Origin: Pseudomonas sp. MYb185
Lineage (GTDB): Bacteria; Pseudomonadota; Gammaproteobacteria; Pseudomonadales; Pseudomonadaceae
Reading direction: 5' to 3'
Assembly: GCF_002979975.1 (NCBI RefSeq)
Contig: NZ_PCQD01000002.1
Location: 476,027-540,026 of the forward strand
Length of the DNA stretch: 64,000 bases
Part shown: positions 41,178 through 51,787 of the stretch, one piece after another
How the letters are laid out: each line of letters begins with the position of its first letter
Position numbering within the stretch: the stretch's first letter is position 1
Program-made: the position numbers and the translations under genes
The notes under the pieces: model-generated
What the model saw: only the letters and a program-made list of their open reading frames with translations
Told to the model about the DNA's origin: nothing
Databases searched by the model: none

Positions 41178-42649
41178 GCGTATTTCCCCTTGTTATTGTC
41201 GGTATTGTCCGGTAACGCCGGCAGCCAGCAATGCAGGCACAGCCCCCCCGCATCCGCCGGATAAGCATTGAGGCCGCCACCAAAGCTGTCGATGATATTC
41301 TGACTCATCGACAGGCCCAGCCCCAGGCCGCCGGGCTTGCTGGTGAAGAACGGGGTGAACATGCGCTCCAGCTGCTCCTCGCTGGCACCCGGCCCCTGGT
41401 CGATGACCCGCAGGTTCACCCGCTGCTCGCTGGCATCGAGTTGCAGGATGATCCGCGATGGGCCGTCCGGGTGGGTCTCCCGGTTGGCCTCGATGGCATT
41501 GCGCAGCAGGTTCAACAGCACCTGCTGCAGCAGTACCGGATCGCCATGCACATCCGGCAACGGCGTATCGCCCTGTTGCACTATCTCCACCTGCTGCTGC
41601 TCGGCCTCCCACTGGCACAGGCGCACCGCATCCTGGGCCAACCCGGCAGGATCGATGCGCTGATTGCGCCGTGGCCCCTTGCGCAGGAAGGCGCGCATAC
41701 GCTTGATCACTTCGGCGGCATGCTGGGCATGTCCGGCGATGCGCTCCAGCCCCTGGGCCAGACGGACGCCAGCTTCACCGCCCTCCGGCATGGCGGCCAG
41801 GTAGCGCTGGCTGGCACTGGCGTAATTGACGATGGCGGCCAGCGGCTGGTTGATCTCATGGGCTATGCCCGAGGTCAGTTCGCCCAGCGTCGCCAGGCGG
41901 GTGGCATGGGCCAGTTCATCCTGCAGGCGGCGACTCTTCTCCTCGCTGCGGATGCGCTCGGTGATATCCCGCGAGACGCTGACGGACTCTACCACGCTAC
42001 CGGTATAGGTCTCGCGGATGGCCCGGCTGGCGGTTTCGAACCAGCGATAATGACCATCGCTATGGCGAATCCGGTGGGTGATGGTCAGATACCCATCCTG
42101 GTCCAGGGCACTGCGAAAACGCTCTATCACCTGCTCCCGCTCCTGCGGATGGAACAGCTCATCGATCGGCATTCCACGCAACTGTTCGGGCCAGTAGCCG
42201 AGCAACGTCTTGGCTGCCGGTGAGGCATCGAGAAAATTCCCCTCCGGGGTATGGCGGGAAATAAGATCGGTGGTGTTCTCGATGATCAGCCGATACAGCC
42301 GCCTGGCTACCAGCGCCTGTTGCTGGTTCTGCAGCGCCTCGGTGGCATCCCGGGCGCGGGCAAGCACCCGATCGGCGGCCAGTGGAATGAAGGTCCACAC
42401 CAGGTGCCGGGCACCGGGAATCTCCACCGGCACCTCCTCTATCGCCCGCTGCTGGCTGAGTACCGACAGCACCAACTGCCCGTGGTTGTAGGGCAACAGG
42501 CAATCCGGCGGATGACCGGCGGCCAGCAGCGCATGCATTGCCGGATTCCAGTCACAAAGGCGCCCTCGGGCGTCGAGCAGCAATGTCGGCTGGGGATCGG
42601 CGCTGGCCAGCAGGCCGGCAACCGGGACGCTTGAGCTTGGGTAGGACAC
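41174..42649 (-). CDS. PAS-domain sensor histidine kinase
   Basis: A 491-residue soluble kinase: a degenerate PAS at about 15-110, a clear PAS/PAC at about 120-235 (LISRHTPEGNFLDASPAAKTLLGYW, then ESVSVSRDITER), a HisKA with phospho-acceptor H264 in TSGIAHEINQPLAAIVNY, and a C-terminal ATPase with GPGASEEQLERMF and KPGGLGLGLSMSQNI. No transmembrane segment is visible, so it should sense a cytoplasmic signal. The start is a GTG at 42649 with AAGGTGA upstream. It is coupled to the FixJ-type partner. Confidence 0.9.
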   Translation of the reverse strand: MSYPSSSVPVAGLLASADPQPTLLLDARGRLCDWNPAMHALLAAGHPPDCLLPYNHGQLVLSVLSQQRAIEEVPVEIPGARHLVWTFIPLAADRVLARARDATEALQNQQQALVARRLYRLIIENTTDLISRHTPEGNFLDASPAAKTLLGYWPEQLRGMPIDELFHPQEREQVIERFRSALDQDGYLTITHRIRHSDGHYRWFETASRAIRETYTGSVVESVSVSRDITERIRSEEKSRRLQDELAHATRLATLGELTSGIAHEINQPLAAIVNYASASQRYLAAMPEGGEAGVRLAQGLERIAGHAQHAAEVIKRMRAFLRKGPRRNQRIDPAGLAQDAVRLCQWEAEQQQVEIVQQGDTPLPDVHGDPVLLQQVLLNLLRNAIEANRETHPDGPSRIILQLDASEQRVNLRVIDQGPGASEEQLERMFTPFFTSKPGGLGLGLSMSQNIIDSFGGGLNAYPADAGGLCLHCWLPALPDNTDNNKGKYA

Positions 42650-42660
42650 TCAAATCACCT

Positions 42661-42678
42661 TATAGTATTTATACTATA
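42661..42678. promoter_or_regulatory. AT-rich perfect palindrome upstream of the sensor kinase
   Basis: TATAGTAT-TT-ATACTATA is an 18-bp palindrome 12 bp before the kinase start, in the 158-nt region divergent with the acyl-CoA synthetase. A related half (TTTATAAA and TATAAATA) lies about 35-55 bp further on. It is a candidate site for the FixJ-type regulator or another dimer. Confidence 0.5.
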
Positions 42679-42807
42679 TACTTTAGTTATACTTCCCATT
42701 TTTACCTAGATGATTTATAAATTCACCTATAAATATGACGGTCTCCGCCAGGATAAACCGTATTTCTCTTAACAAGAGCTAATAAAACGCCATACAGGAT
42801 ACGATCC

Positions 42808-44436
42808 ATGTCCATATTTCAGGAAGGCCTGCCGGCCACCTCGGTCAACCACACCGCCCTTTCTCCGCTGACGTTCATCGAGCGCACTGCCAGTGTCTAT
42901 CCGGACTATCCCGCCGTGGTACATGGTGCCGTACGCCGTACCTGGGAGCAGACATATACCCGCTGCCGTCGTCTGGCATCGGCCCTGCAGGGCCGCGGCA
43001 TAGGCAAGGGCGATACGGTGGCAGTGATGCTGCCGAACATCCCGGAGATGCTCGAAGCGCACTTCGGCGTGCCCATGATCGGTGCGGTGCTCAATACCCT
43101 GAACGTGCGGCTGGACGCCGAGGCCATCGCCTTCATGCTGCAGCATGGCGAGGCCAAGGTGCTGATCGCCGACCGCGAGTTCTTCGATATCGTCCACGCC
43201 GCCATCGGCATGCTCGATCATCCACCGCTGGTGATCGACGTCAATGATCCCGAATACGGTGAAGGCCAGGCCAACAGCCCGCTGGACTACGAGGTGCTGC
43301 TGGCCGAGGGGGATCCCGAATTCGCCTGGCAGGGGCCGGATGACGAATGGGATGCCATCAGCCTGAACTACACCTCGGGTACCACCGGCAACCCCAAGGG
43401 CGTGGTCTATCACCATCGGGGGGCCTTCCTCAACGCCATGGGCAACCAGATGACCTGGAACATGGGCCAGCATCCGGTCTATCTGTGGACCCTGCCGATG
43501 TTCCATTGCAACGGCTGGTGCTACCCCTGGACCGTCACCGCCATGGCCGGCGTGCATGTCTGCCTGCGCCGCGTCGACCCGCAGAAGATCCTCAACCTGA
43601 TCCACGACGAGCAGGTGACCCACATGTGCGGCGCACCCATCGTGCTCAATGCGCTGGTGAACATGCCACCGGAAGCCAAGGCCGCGATCGACCATCCGAT
43701 ACACGCCATGATTGCCGGTGCCGCACCACCGGCCAAGGTCATCGGTGCGGTAGAGGAAATGGGCATAAAACTGACCCACACCTACGGCCTGACCGAAGTT
43801 TATGGCCCAGTGACCGTCTGCGCCTGGCATGAGGAATGGGATGCGTTGTCACTGGATGAGCGCGCCCGGATCAAGGCCCGCCAGGGCGTACGTTACCCGA
43901 CCCTGGAAGGCGTCATGGTCGCCGACCCGCAAACCCTGCAACCAGTGCCGCGTGACGGCGAGTCCATTGGCGAGATCTTCATGCGCGGTAACACCGTGAT
44001 GAAGGGCTACCTGAAGAACCCGTCAGCCACCGCCGAGGCGTTCGAGGGCGGCTGGTTCCATACCGGCGATCTGGGCGTATGGCATGCCGATGGTTACGTC
44101 GAGATCAAGGACCGGCTCAAGGACATCATCATTTCCGGCGGCGAGAACATCTCCACCATCGAAGTCGAAGGCGTGCTCTATCGCCATCCGGCGATACTGG
44201 AAGCCGCCGTGGTAGCCAAGCCCGATGACAAGTGGGGCGAGACTCCCTGCGCCTTTGTCACCCTCAAGACCGGCCACCAGCCCAGCGAGGCGGACATCAT
44301 CCGCTTCTGCCGCGAGCACCTGGCCGCGTTCAAGGTACCCAAGGACGTGGTATTCACCGAATTGCCAAAAACCTCGACCGGCAAGATCCAGAAGTACGTA
44401 CTGCGGGACTGGGCCAGCCAGCGCCAGGCCTGCTGA
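42808..44436 (+). CDS. Acyl-CoA synthetase (AMP-forming)
   Basis: A 542-residue adenylate-forming ligase with the ATP loop LNYTSGTTGNPKGVVYHHRG, the YGLTEVYGP motif, the hinge motif TGDLGVWHADGYVEIKDRLKDIIISGGENIS and the C-terminal catalytic Lys in PKTSTGKIQKYVL. The start ALSPLTFIERTASVYPDYPAVVH is typical of the short- to medium-chain acyl-CoA synthetase group related to AlkK and to methylmercaptopropionate-CoA ligases. It activates a carboxylic acid to its CoA thioester. It is divergent from the two-component pair and followed by a transporter gene, so the trio may serve uptake and activation of one acid. Confidence 0.92.
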   Translation: MSIFQEGLPATSVNHTALSPLTFIERTASVYPDYPAVVHGAVRRTWEQTYTRCRRLASALQGRGIGKGDTVAVMLPNIPEMLEAHFGVPMIGAVLNTLNVRLDAEAIAFMLQHGEAKVLIADREFFDIVHAAIGMLDHPPLVIDVNDPEYGEGQANSPLDYEVLLAEGDPEFAWQGPDDEWDAISLNYTSGTTGNPKGVVYHHRGAFLNAMGNQMTWNMGQHPVYLWTLPMFHCNGWCYPWTVTAMAGVHVCLRRVDPQKILNLIHDEQVTHMCGAPIVLNALVNMPPEAKAAIDHPIHAMIAGAAPPAKVIGAVEEMGIKLTHTYGLTEVYGPVTVCAWHEEWDALSLDERARIKARQGVRYPTLEGVMVADPQTLQPVPRDGESIGEIFMRGNTVMKGYLKNPSATAEAFEGGWFHTGDLGVWHADGYVEIKDRLKDIIISGGENISTIEVEGVLYRHPAILEAAVVAKPDDKWGETPCAFVTLKTGHQPSEADIIRFCREHLAAFKVPKDVVFTELPKTSTGKIQKYVLRDWASQRQAC

Positions 44437-44596
44437 GCTGCTCCCGGCACGACGGTGTACGCCCTGTCCTTGACTGCGGGGCGCATACCGTGCCGGCCTG
44501 GCCGGCAGATATTTCCTGTTTCACAACAACAATAAGCCTGCGGACAGCTGGGCTGATGCCAGTCTGCGCCTGCCGTTTGGCCACAAGGAGTATTAC

Positions 44597-45973
44597 ATGC
44601 AAGTCTACAAGCGCGCCCATGGCGCCGAGCAACCCTACTGGCCCTGCGGCCCCTTCAAGATTCGTCTGCCTTTCGTGCATTACCGCTGGGAAACTGCAGA
44701 AATGCTCCAGGCGCTGATCATGTTCGTGGTCAGTCTCGGCATGATGCCGCTGCTGCAGACCTACCTGGGCCTGCCCTACGATGTGGCGCTGGCCTATGTG
44801 GTGGTCTGCGGTGTCGGTTTCATGCTGCCGGCGCTGCTCGGTGTGCCCTTCGTACCCGGCTGGATTACCCCTGGCATACCCGTGGTTCTGCTGTTTCTCG
44901 GTGATTTCGAGCCGGGGCCGGAGGCCATTCAGGCACTGTTTGCCCTGCAGTTCCTGGTGTTCCTGATCTTCCTGCTCCTTGGTATCACCCGCCTGGGCAG
45001 CACCCTTGTACGCCTGATTCCCAATTCGATGAAGGGCGGCATCATCATCGGTGCCGGTATCGCCGCACTGATCGGCGAAATCGATGCGGGCGGGCGCCTG
45101 GCCAATACGCCGATATCGCTGGTGCTGGGCAGCCTGATCTGCCTGTACCTGATGTTCTCGGTGTCCTTCAAGGGGCTGACCGAGCGTGTGCCGCTGGCCC
45201 GCAAGGTGGTCAACTACGGCATGGTCCCGGGGATGCTGGTAGCCATCTTCATCGGCATCGCCACGGGCGAGTACGACATGCCCGACGTGCGCTTCGGCAT
45301 CACTGCTCCGGCCTTCGGCGAGATGTGGAACTATCTGCCGTTCACCGTCGGCTTCCCCGATGCCAAGGTGTTCATGCTGGCCATACCCACGGCGATCATC
45401 TCCTATGTCATTGCCTTCGGCGATATCATCGTCGGCCAGTCACTGATGCAGCGCGCCGATGAACTGCGCACCGACGAAGTGATCGAGAACAACATCGACC
45501 GCGTGCACCTGGTCACCGCCATCCGCAACGCCCTGCATGCCTTCTTCGCGCCCTACCCCGGCCTGGCCGGACCGCTGTGGACCGCAGTGGCCGCCACCAT
45601 GGCCGAACGCTACAAGTATGGGCGCAAGGCGATGGACTCCATCTACAGTGGCGCCGGCACCTTCTGGATCAGCGGCTTCCTGGCGCTGTTCATGCTGCCA
45701 CTGGTGAGTTTCTTCCAGCCGGTACTGCCAATCGCCCTGTCGCTGACATTGATCCTCACCGGCTATATCTGCCTGATGGTCGGCTTCGAGCAGCTGCAGA
45801 ACAACACCGAGCGCGGCATCGCCGGCACCATGGGCGTGGTACTGGCGGTGTATGGCGCGGGCTGGGGCCTGGCGGCCGGCGCCGCACTGTACATCCTGGT
45901 CGAGCGCACCCACCTGCTGAAATTCCGCAGCGTCAGCGATGTGAAAAAGCCGGAACAGGATGCCGCCCAATGA
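44597..45973 (+). CDS. Polytopic membrane transporter, family uncertain
   Basis: A 458-residue inner-membrane protein with about 12 hydrophobic segments, for example EMLQALIMFVVSLGMMPLL, VALAYVVVCGVGFMLPALLG, FALQFLVFLIFLLLGI, MKGGIIIGAGIAALIGE and SLTLILTGYICLMVGF. The PGIPV and NSMKGGIIIGAGIA segments recall the nucleobase/ascorbate (NCS2) and SulP folds, but I cannot assign the family with confidence. AAGGAG precedes the ATG. Its position after the acyl-CoA synthetase suggests import of an organic acid. Its stop overlaps the start of the decayed porin by 4 nt. Confidence 0.75.
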   Translation: MQVYKRAHGAEQPYWPCGPFKIRLPFVHYRWETAEMLQALIMFVVSLGMMPLLQTYLGLPYDVALAYVVVCGVGFMLPALLGVPFVPGWITPGIPVVLLFLGDFEPGPEAIQALFALQFLVFLIFLLLGITRLGSTLVRLIPNSMKGGIIIGAGIAALIGEIDAGGRLANTPISLVLGSLICLYLMFSVSFKGLTERVPLARKVVNYGMVPGMLVAIFIGIATGEYDMPDVRFGITAPAFGEMWNYLPFTVGFPDAKVFMLAIPTAIISYVIAFGDIIVGQSLMQRADELRTDEVIENNIDRVHLVTAIRNALHAFFAPYPGLAGPLWTAVAATMAERYKYGRKAMDSIYSGAGTFWISGFLALFMLPLVSFFQPVLPIALSLTLILTGYICLMVGFEQLQNNTERGIAGTMGVVLAVYGAGWGLAAGAALYILVERTHLLKFRSVSDVKKPEQDAAQ

Positions 45974-46245
45974 GCAAAGCTACCAACATGCAACGGATCG
46001 CCATCAGTCTTGCCGTGCTCGGTAGCGGCCTGCCAGGCCTGAAACTGATGAACCGCGGCCACAATATCGAGCACACGGAAGGACGCGGCAAGGAATGAGA
46101 GCGCAACACCGATGTGGTCTATGTCATCCAGACTGGTCCGTTGCGCAACCTCTCGTTGCACTGGCGCAACGCAACCTACCGCAGCAACTTCGCCAGCGAC
46201 ATGGATGAGAACCGCCTGATCATCGGGTATACCTTCAACCTTTGA
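45970..46245 (+). pseudogene. OprD-family porin remnant
   Basis: The frame starts ATGA-coupled to the transporter, encodes a short signal-like segment (MQRIAISLAVLGSG) and then jumps to PGLKLMNRGHNIEHTEG, RGKE, a TGA stop at 46096-46098, and in the same frame continues ERNTDVVYVIQTGPLRNLSLHWRN, NATYRSNFASDMDENRLII and GYTFNL to a final TGA. This matches the last ~75 residues of OprD-type porins, where the stop replaces the Trp of KEWER (TGG to TGA). The middle ~350 residues are deleted. So a substrate porin once served the neighbouring transporter and has been lost. Confidence 0.8.
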
Positions 46246-46290
46246 TTGACTCGGCTGCCGGTACTGGCCGGCAGCTGCTGGAGAATAGAT

Positions 46291-47157
46291 ATGCGCACTT
46301 TCACCACCCTAGAAGGCAACAGCCAGCGCCTGGACGGCGGTGCCATGTTCGGCAATGCGCCCAAGGCACTCTGGTCACGCTGGGTCGAGACCGACGAGCA
46401 GAACCGCATCAGGCTGAGCTGTCGCGCCCTGCTGGTACAGGAAGATGACCGCAATATCCTCATCGAAACCGGCATCGGCGCCTTCTTCTCGCCGCAGTTG
46501 AAGGAGCGTTACGGCGTCGTTGAACACAGCCATGTGCTGCTCGACAGCCTGGCGGCGGTCGGTCTGACCCATGAGGATATCGATGTAGTGGTGCTGACCC
46601 ACCTGCATTTCGATCATGCCGGCGGATTGCTGAGCGCCTGGCAGGACGGGCAAGAACCCCAGTTGCTGTTCCCCAACGCCACCTTCGTTATTGGAGAACG
46701 CCATTGGGCCCGAGCCCGCCGACCACACCCACGGGATCAGGCTTCATTCATTCCGCAGTTGATCGAATTGCTCACGGCCAGTGGCCGGGTGGAACTGATC
46801 CGCGATGGCCAGCGGTCGACCACCTTGGGCAAGGACTGGCGCTTCCGTTTCAGTGACGGCCACACTCCGGGGCTGATGCTGCCCGAGTTCGACATGCCGG
46901 ACGGTCCGGTGGTGTTTCCCGGCGATCTGATCCCCGGCTCGCCCTGGCTGCACCTGCCGATCACCATGGGTTACGATCGCTTTCCGGAAACCCTGATCGA
47001 GGAAAAGGAAGCCCTGCTCAACGATATGGTCGCCAGCAATGGTCGGCTGGTGTTTACCCACGATTCACAGATCGCAGTGGCCCATGTGGAGCGTGATGAG
47101 AAAGGGCGTTTCGGTGCGCGGCAAGCGCAGGGGAATGTGCAGCGGGTGGCGCTGTAG
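46291..47157 (+). CDS. MBL-fold metallo-hydrolase
   Basis: A 288-residue metallo-beta-lactamase-fold protein with [10 protein letters not shown] (HxHxDH), a later metal His in [14 protein letters not shown], and an Asp in FPGDLIPG. Such proteins include lactonases, glyoxalase II-like thioesterases and arylsulfatases; the [20 protein letters not shown] segment resembles quorum-quenching lactonase-like relatives but does not settle it. The ATG at 46291 has GGAG ten bases upstream; the longer frame overlaps the porin remnant. It may hydrolyse a thioester or lactone linked to the acyl-CoA synthetase locus. Confidence 0.85.
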   Translation: MRTFTTLEGNSQRLDGGAMFGNAPKALWSRWVETDEQNRIRLSCRALLVQEDDRNILIETGIGAFFSPQLKERYGVVEHSHVLLDSLAAVGLTHEDIDVVVLTHLHFDHAGGLLSAWQDGQEPQLLFPNATFVIGERHWARARRPHPRDQASFIPQLIELLTASGRVELIRDGQRSTTLGKDWRFRFSDGHTPGLMLPEFDMPDGPVVFPGDLIPGSPWLHLPITMGYDRFPETLIEEKEALLNDMVASNGRLVFTHDSQIAVAHVERDEKGRFGARQAQGNVQRVAL

Positions 47158-47191
47158 CGACGAGGTTGTCGCTCTCACCCAACACCGGGTT

Positions 47192-47263
47192 GTCGAGCGC
47201 CTGCTCGACGACACAGCCCCCTGCCCACTCGGAACCGGCGTAGCGCAGGCGCGCTGCACCCCG
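47192..47263. repeat. REP-like element pair downstream of MBL gene
   Basis: GTCGAGC-gcct-GCTCGAC (47192-47209) and GTAGCGC-aggc-GCGCTGC with ACCCCG (47240-47263) repeat the element at 36844-36917 in the same order and spacing style. It lies between the convergent MBL and dnaE2 genes. Confidence 0.7.
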
Positions 47264-47299
47264 AAACCCGCCCGTAGCTATCTACCAGGGTGTAGAGAA

Positions 47300-50200
47300 T
47301 CAATGGAAATCCCGGCTACGGGTATCCAGTCCATCCAGCATCGGTGTCAGGTCTACCAGGCGCTGGGCGATCAGGTGACGCACGCCCTGCTCCGACTCCA
47401 ACCGCCCGTAGACCTGCAACAGTCGACCCTGCATCACCTCCCGACGCTGGCGCTCGGCCAGGGCGCGCCAGATCACCACATTGACCATGCCGAACTCATC
47501 TTCCAGAGTGATGAAGGTCACACCACTGGCGGTACCCGGTCGCTGCCGGCCGGTGACCAGCCCGGCGACCCACAGCTGGCTGCCATGCGCCAGCTGCGCC
47601 AACTGCCGTGAACTGCGGCAGCGCCGGGCCGCCAGGGCGCTGCGCAGCAGGCGCAGCGGATGCGGTCCCATGGTGGTGCCCACCAGCGCGTAGTCGGCAT
47701 GCAGGTCCTGCGCCAGACTCGGCAGCGGCAAGGCCACCGCCGGCTCCGCAGCCAGGGACTGCCCGGCGAACAGCGGCAATGCCTCCTGCACCCCGGCCAC
47801 CGCCCAACGCGCGCGATGGCGGTTGCCGGCCAGCCCGCGCAGGGCACCGGCATCGGCCAGCAACTCGAGGGCACGCCGGTTCAGGCCAGCACGCACGCTC
47901 AGCTCATCGACCTGCACGAACGCCGTGCGCTCGCGGGCGGCCACCAGCCGCCGAGCATCCTCTTCACGGAAACCGCGCAACATGCGCAGGCCAAGCCGGA
48001 TCGCCAACTGCTGCCCCCTGCCCGGCTCCAGGCTGCAATCCCAGTCGCTGTAGCGCACATCCACCGGAAAAGTCTCGACTCCGTGGCGGCGGGCATCCTG
48101 CAACAACTGATCAGGACTGTAGAAACCCATCGGCCAGCTGTTGATCAGGGCACAGGCGAAGGCCGCCGGCTCATGGCATTTCAGCCAGCTGCTGGCATAG
48201 GTCAGCAGAGCGAAACTGGCGGCATGGGATTCGGGAAAGCCGTATTCGCCAAAACCCTTGATCTGCTCGAAGATGCGCTCGGCGAACGCCAGATCGTAAC
48301 CGCGTTCGAGCATGCCACTGGTCAGTTTTGCCCGGTGCGGCTCCAGGCCGCCGCGGCGCTTCCAGGCGGCCATGGAGCGACGCAGCTGATCCGCCTCACC
48401 GGCGGTGTAGCCGGCAGCCACGATCGCCAGTTCCATCACCTGTTCCTGGAACAGCGGCACCCCCAGCGTGCGCTTCAGTACCTTTTCCAGTGCCGGAGAC
48501 GGATAGGTCACTTTCTCTTGCTTGTTACGCCGACGCAGATAAGGGTGCACCATGTCGCCCTGGATCGGCCCGGGCCGGACAATCGCCACCTCCACCACCA
48601 GGTCATAGAAATTTTCCGGCTTGAGCCGCGGCAGCATGCTCATTTGCGCCCGCGACTCGATCTGGAACACGCCGATGGTATCGGCACGGCTGATCATCTC
48701 GTAGGTCGGCCTGTCATCTGCGGGAATGGTCGCCAGCGTCAGATCGCGATTGCGGTGTTGGCGCAGCAGGTCGAAGCAGCGGCGCAGCGCGGTGAGCATG
48801 CCCAGGGAGAGAATATCGACCTTGAGCAGCCCGACCGCATCCAGGTCGTCCTTGTCCCACTGGATGACGGTGCGCCCTTCCATCGCCGCGTTCTCCACCG
48901 GCACCAGGGTGTCCAGCGCCTGTTCGGAGATGACGAAACCGCCAGGATGCTGCGACAGGTGCCGGGGAAAGCCGATCAGCTGTCCGCTCAGGGTCAGCAC
49001 CCGGTGCAACAACGGACTGTGCGGATCGAACCCCGCCTCGCGCAACCGCTGCTCCGTCGGGATACGGTCGCTCCAGCGACCGCAGCAACGGGCCAGGACG
49101 TCGACCTGCTCCGGCGGCAACCCCAGCGCCTTGCCGACATCGCGAATCGCGCCAGCGGCGTGATAGCTGCTGACCACCGCGGTCAACGCGGCGCGCTGGC
49201 GACCATAGCGGCGGAACACATACTGGACCACTTCCTCGCGCCGTTCATGCTCGAAATCCACATCGATATCCGGCGGCTCGTTACGCTCACGGGACAGGAA
49301 CCGCTCGAACAGCAGGCTGGAGCGCGCCGGGTCGATCTCGGTGATGCCCAGCGCGAAGCACACCGCCGAGTTGGCCGCCGAGCCACGTCCCTGGCAGAGA
49401 ATATGCTGGCTGCGAGCGAAGTGGACGATGTCGTGCACCGTGAGAAAATAGCTTTCGTATTCCAGCTCCTCGATCAGCGCCAGCTCCTTGTCGATCTGCC
49501 CACGCAGTTCAGCGCCAATACCACCAGGCCAGCGCCAGCGGATACCCTGCTCGGTCAACTGGCGCAGCCAGGTCCTCGGTGTGTGCCCGGCTGGCACCAG
49601 CTCGTGGGGATACTGGTACTTCAGCTGCTTCAGCACAAAGTGACAGCGCTCGGCGATACGCAGGCTTTCGGCCAGCAGCCCGGCGGGATAGGTATCGGCC
49701 AGCAGTTCACGGCTGCGCAGGTGCCGCTCGCCATTGGCGAACAGCCGATGCCCGGCCTCATCCACCCGGCAATGATGGCGAACCGCGGTGAGGGTGTCCT
49801 GCAACGCCCGGCGACCACGGGCATGCATGTGCACATCGCCACAGGCCACCGCCGGAATATCCAGGGTCGCCGCCAGGGCCTGCAATCGGGCCAGTCTGCC
49901 GGCATCATCCGGCCCCCGGTGCAGTTCGATGGCCAGCCACAACCGCTGCGGGAAGAGACCCTGCAGCCAGTTGCCTGTTGTGCCGTCGTCCTGCTCCTCG
50001 GCCAGCCACAGCGCCAGCAGGCCGGGCAGCTCGCCGGACAGGTCTTCGCGCAGCAGTCGATAACGACCCTTCTCCGCGCGCCGCCGGGCGCGGGTGATCA
50101 GCCGGCACAGGTGCTGGTAGCCGGTCAGGTTCTCCACCAGCAGCACCAGCTTCGGGCCGTTCTCCACCCGCATCTCGCTGCCGATGATCAGCGGCAGATG

Positions 50201-50377
50201 GTGTTGCTGGGCAGCTTGCCAGGCCCTCACTATGCCAGCCAGGCTGCACTCATCGGTGATCGCCAGGGCCCGGTAGCCCAACGCCTTGGCACGGGCGAAC
50301 AGCTCGTCGGCGCTAGAGGCGCCACGCTGGAAGCTGAAGTTGCTCAGGCAGTGCAACTCGGCATAGTCCGGCTTCAT
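47300..50377 (-). CDS. dnaE2: Error-prone DNA polymerase DnaE2 (ImuC)
   Basis: A 1025-residue C-family polymerase, shorter than DnaE. It opens with the PHP domain ([39 protein letters not shown]), contains the polymerase aspartates in [22 protein letters not shown] and [22 protein letters not shown], and ends in an OB domain ([29 protein letters not shown]). It carries out translesion and mutagenic synthesis with ImuA and ImuB after DNA damage. The ATG at 50377 overlaps the imuB stop by 4 nt, which sets the start over longer frames. Confidence 0.95.
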   Translation of the reverse strand: MKPDYAELHCLSNFSFQRGASSADELFARAKALGYRALAITDECSLAGIVRAWQAAQQHHLPLIIGSEMRVENGPKLVLLVENLTGYQHLCRLITRARRRAEKGRYRLLREDLSGELPGLLALWLAEEQDDGTTGNWLQGLFPQRLWLAIELHRGPDDAGRLARLQALAATLDIPAVACGDVHMHARGRRALQDTLTAVRHHCRVDEAGHRLFANGERHLRSRELLADTYPAGLLAESLRIAERCHFVLKQLKYQYPHELVPAGHTPRTWLRQLTEQGIRWRWPGGIGAELRGQIDKELALIEELEYESYFLTVHDIVHFARSQHILCQGRGSAANSAVCFALGITEIDPARSSLLFERFLSRERNEPPDIDVDFEHERREEVVQYVFRRYGRQRAALTAVVSSYHAAGAIRDVGKALGLPPEQVDVLARCCGRWSDRIPTEQRLREAGFDPHSPLLHRVLTLSGQLIGFPRHLSQHPGGFVISEQALDTLVPVENAAMEGRTVIQWDKDDLDAVGLLKVDILSLGMLTALRRCFDLLRQHRNRDLTLATIPADDRPTYEMISRADTIGVFQIESRAQMSMLPRLKPENFYDLVVEVAIVRPGPIQGDMVHPYLRRRNKQEKVTYPSPALEKVLKRTLGVPLFQEQVMELAIVAAGYTAGEADQLRRSMAAWKRRGGLEPHRAKLTSGMLERGYDLAFAERIFEQIKGFGEYGFPESHAASFALLTYASSWLKCHEPAAFACALINSWPMGFYSPDQLLQDARRHGVETFPVDVRYSDWDCSLEPGRGQQLAIRLGLRMLRGFREEDARRLVAARERTAFVQVDELSVRAGLNRRALELLADAGALRGLAGNRHRARWAVAGVQEALPLFAGQSLAAEPAVALPLPSLAQDLHADYALVGTTMGPHPLRLLRSALAARRCRSSRQLAQLAHGSQLWVAGLVTGRQRPGTASGVTFITLEDEFGMVNVVIWRALAERQRREVMQGRLLQVYGRLESEQGVRHLIAQRLVDLTPMLDGLDTRSRDFH

Positions 50378-51786
50378 GCGAACCAGCCCTGCAGCATGAA
50401 GGGTCCGGAGCCGTCCACCGCCTGCCAGACCCAGGCCAACCGTCCGTCCCGGGTGCGTACCAGGTAATAGTCCCGGCGCAGGTCGCCGGCATCCCACCAA
50501 CCGGACTCGATGCGCTCCGGCCCGGTGAGCACCTCCGGCAGCAGATCATTCAACGGCTGCGGCTCGGGCAACAGCCAGCCGGGACGGGGCTGGCCGCTGG
50601 GTGGTCGCTCGCCACCACCTTGCCGGTCGACCCGCCAACTGCATTCAGGGCGGTGGTCCGCCACCGCGACCAGACCGTATACCGCCTGGTCGCCCAGCCG
50701 GGCGCGCAGGCGTTCGCGCAACTGCTCCCAGGGTTGGGATTGCTGGGGCCGCTCGGCGAACAATGGCTGCGGCTGTGGCACAAAGGCTGGCAAGTCACGC
50801 GCCTGCAACCGCAGCGCCAGCACCGGCCCGGGCAACTGCAGTTGCTCCAGGCGGCTGCGCGTCACCTCGAACAGCAGTTGGGTATTGCGCTCCGGCGCCA
50901 ACAGGCCGATCGGCAGCCGGGTATCCTCCAGCTTGCGGTGCTGCAGCGACAGCATGAACTGCTGCACGCCGCAGTCCCGGCCAGCGAGGAATGCGTTCAG
51001 GTCGGACAGCAGCCGACGCAGAGGGAACAGCAACGCCTGATGCGAATCGACCTCGAAGTTGAACTCGATCCGCGCCTCGAACTCATCGGCCGGCAGATAG
51101 CAATCCAGCGCCTGCGGTTGTACCCCCAGCAACCGGTCCAGATGCAACAGCACCTCGGCGGGAAAGCGCCTGGCCAGCGTATCGCGCGGCAACGCCAGCA
51201 ACTGCCGCACCTGGCGCAGCCCCATCCGCGCCAGCGCCGCCGCACTATCGGCGGCCAGGCCACAACGACTGATCGGCAGGCGCTCGATGTGGTGCCGCAG
51301 GCTGCGTTCGTCCACCATCAGGCCATCATGCACACCGGCCAGCGCCCGTGCCGCCGCGGCATTGGGCGCAACCACGATACGGTGCCGGAACCCCAGCTCG
51401 GTCAATTCACTGCGCAGGCGCTGCTCGAAACGTGGCCAGGGACCGAACAACCCCAGGCTGGACTCCACCTCCACCAGCAGCGCTCGGGGATAGTCCAGGC
51501 TGACATGGGAACTGAAGCGATAGGCCCAGGCCGCCAGAAAACGCTGCCAGTGCTCGATCTGCTGCTCCTGGTACTCGGCCACCGCAAAACCACTGGCCAC
51601 CGCCTGCGCGGCAATCAGCGACAACCCCGGTTTCAGCCCCAGCTGCCACGCTGCCGGGTTGGCAGCCTTGATCACCCGGCGCTGCGCTGGCCCGGCAGCC
51701 AGCACCAGCGGCTGCGCCTGATCGACACGACCGCGCAACACCCCATCCAGCGCCAGCTGGGTCAGCAGGATACAGGCCCAGCGCAT
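50374..51786 (-). CDS. imuB: ImuB, inactive Y-family polymerase-like mutagenesis protein
   Basis: A 470-residue Y-family polymerase homologue. It begins [20 protein letters not shown] and has the finger/palm segments [24 protein letters not shown] and [20 protein letters not shown] but lacks the acidic catalytic triad of active Y-family enzymes, as expected for ImuB, which tethers DnaE2 to the beta clamp. The ATG at 51786 is chosen from family starts; an upstream frame runs back into imuA in another frame. It sits 1 nt after the imuA stop and overlaps dnaE2 by 4 nt. Confidence 0.93.
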   Translation of the reverse strand: MRWACILLTQLALDGVLRGRVDQAQPLVLAAGPAQRRVIKAANPAAWQLGLKPGLSLIAAQAVASGFAVAEYQEQQIEHWQRFLAAWAYRFSSHVSLDYPRALLVEVESSLGLFGPWPRFEQRLRSELTELGFRHRIVVAPNAAAARALAGVHDGLMVDERSLRHHIERLPISRCGLAADSAAALARMGLRQVRQLLALPRDTLARRFPAEVLLHLDRLLGVQPQALDCYLPADEFEARIEFNFEVDSHQALLFPLRRLLSDLNAFLAGRDCGVQQFMLSLQHRKLEDTRLPIGLLAPERNTQLLFEVTRSRLEQLQLPGPVLALRLQARDLPAFVPQPQPLFAERPQQSQPWEQLRERLRARLGDQAVYGLVAVADHRPECSWRVDRQGGGERPPSGQPRPGWLLPEPQPLNDLLPEVLTGPERIESGWWDAGDLRRDYYLVRTRDGRLAWVWQAVDGSGPFMLQGWFA

Positions 51787-51787
51787 G

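Noticed and set aside
45970..46098. 42-residue frame as a functional small protein
   Set aside because: The frame continues past the stop with a clear OprD C-terminus, so a nonsense-mutated, deleted porin explains it better.
47660..50467. 935-residue plus-strand open frame
   Set aside because: Antisense shadow of dnaE2, caused by high GC; Gln/His-rich composition and no recognisable domain.
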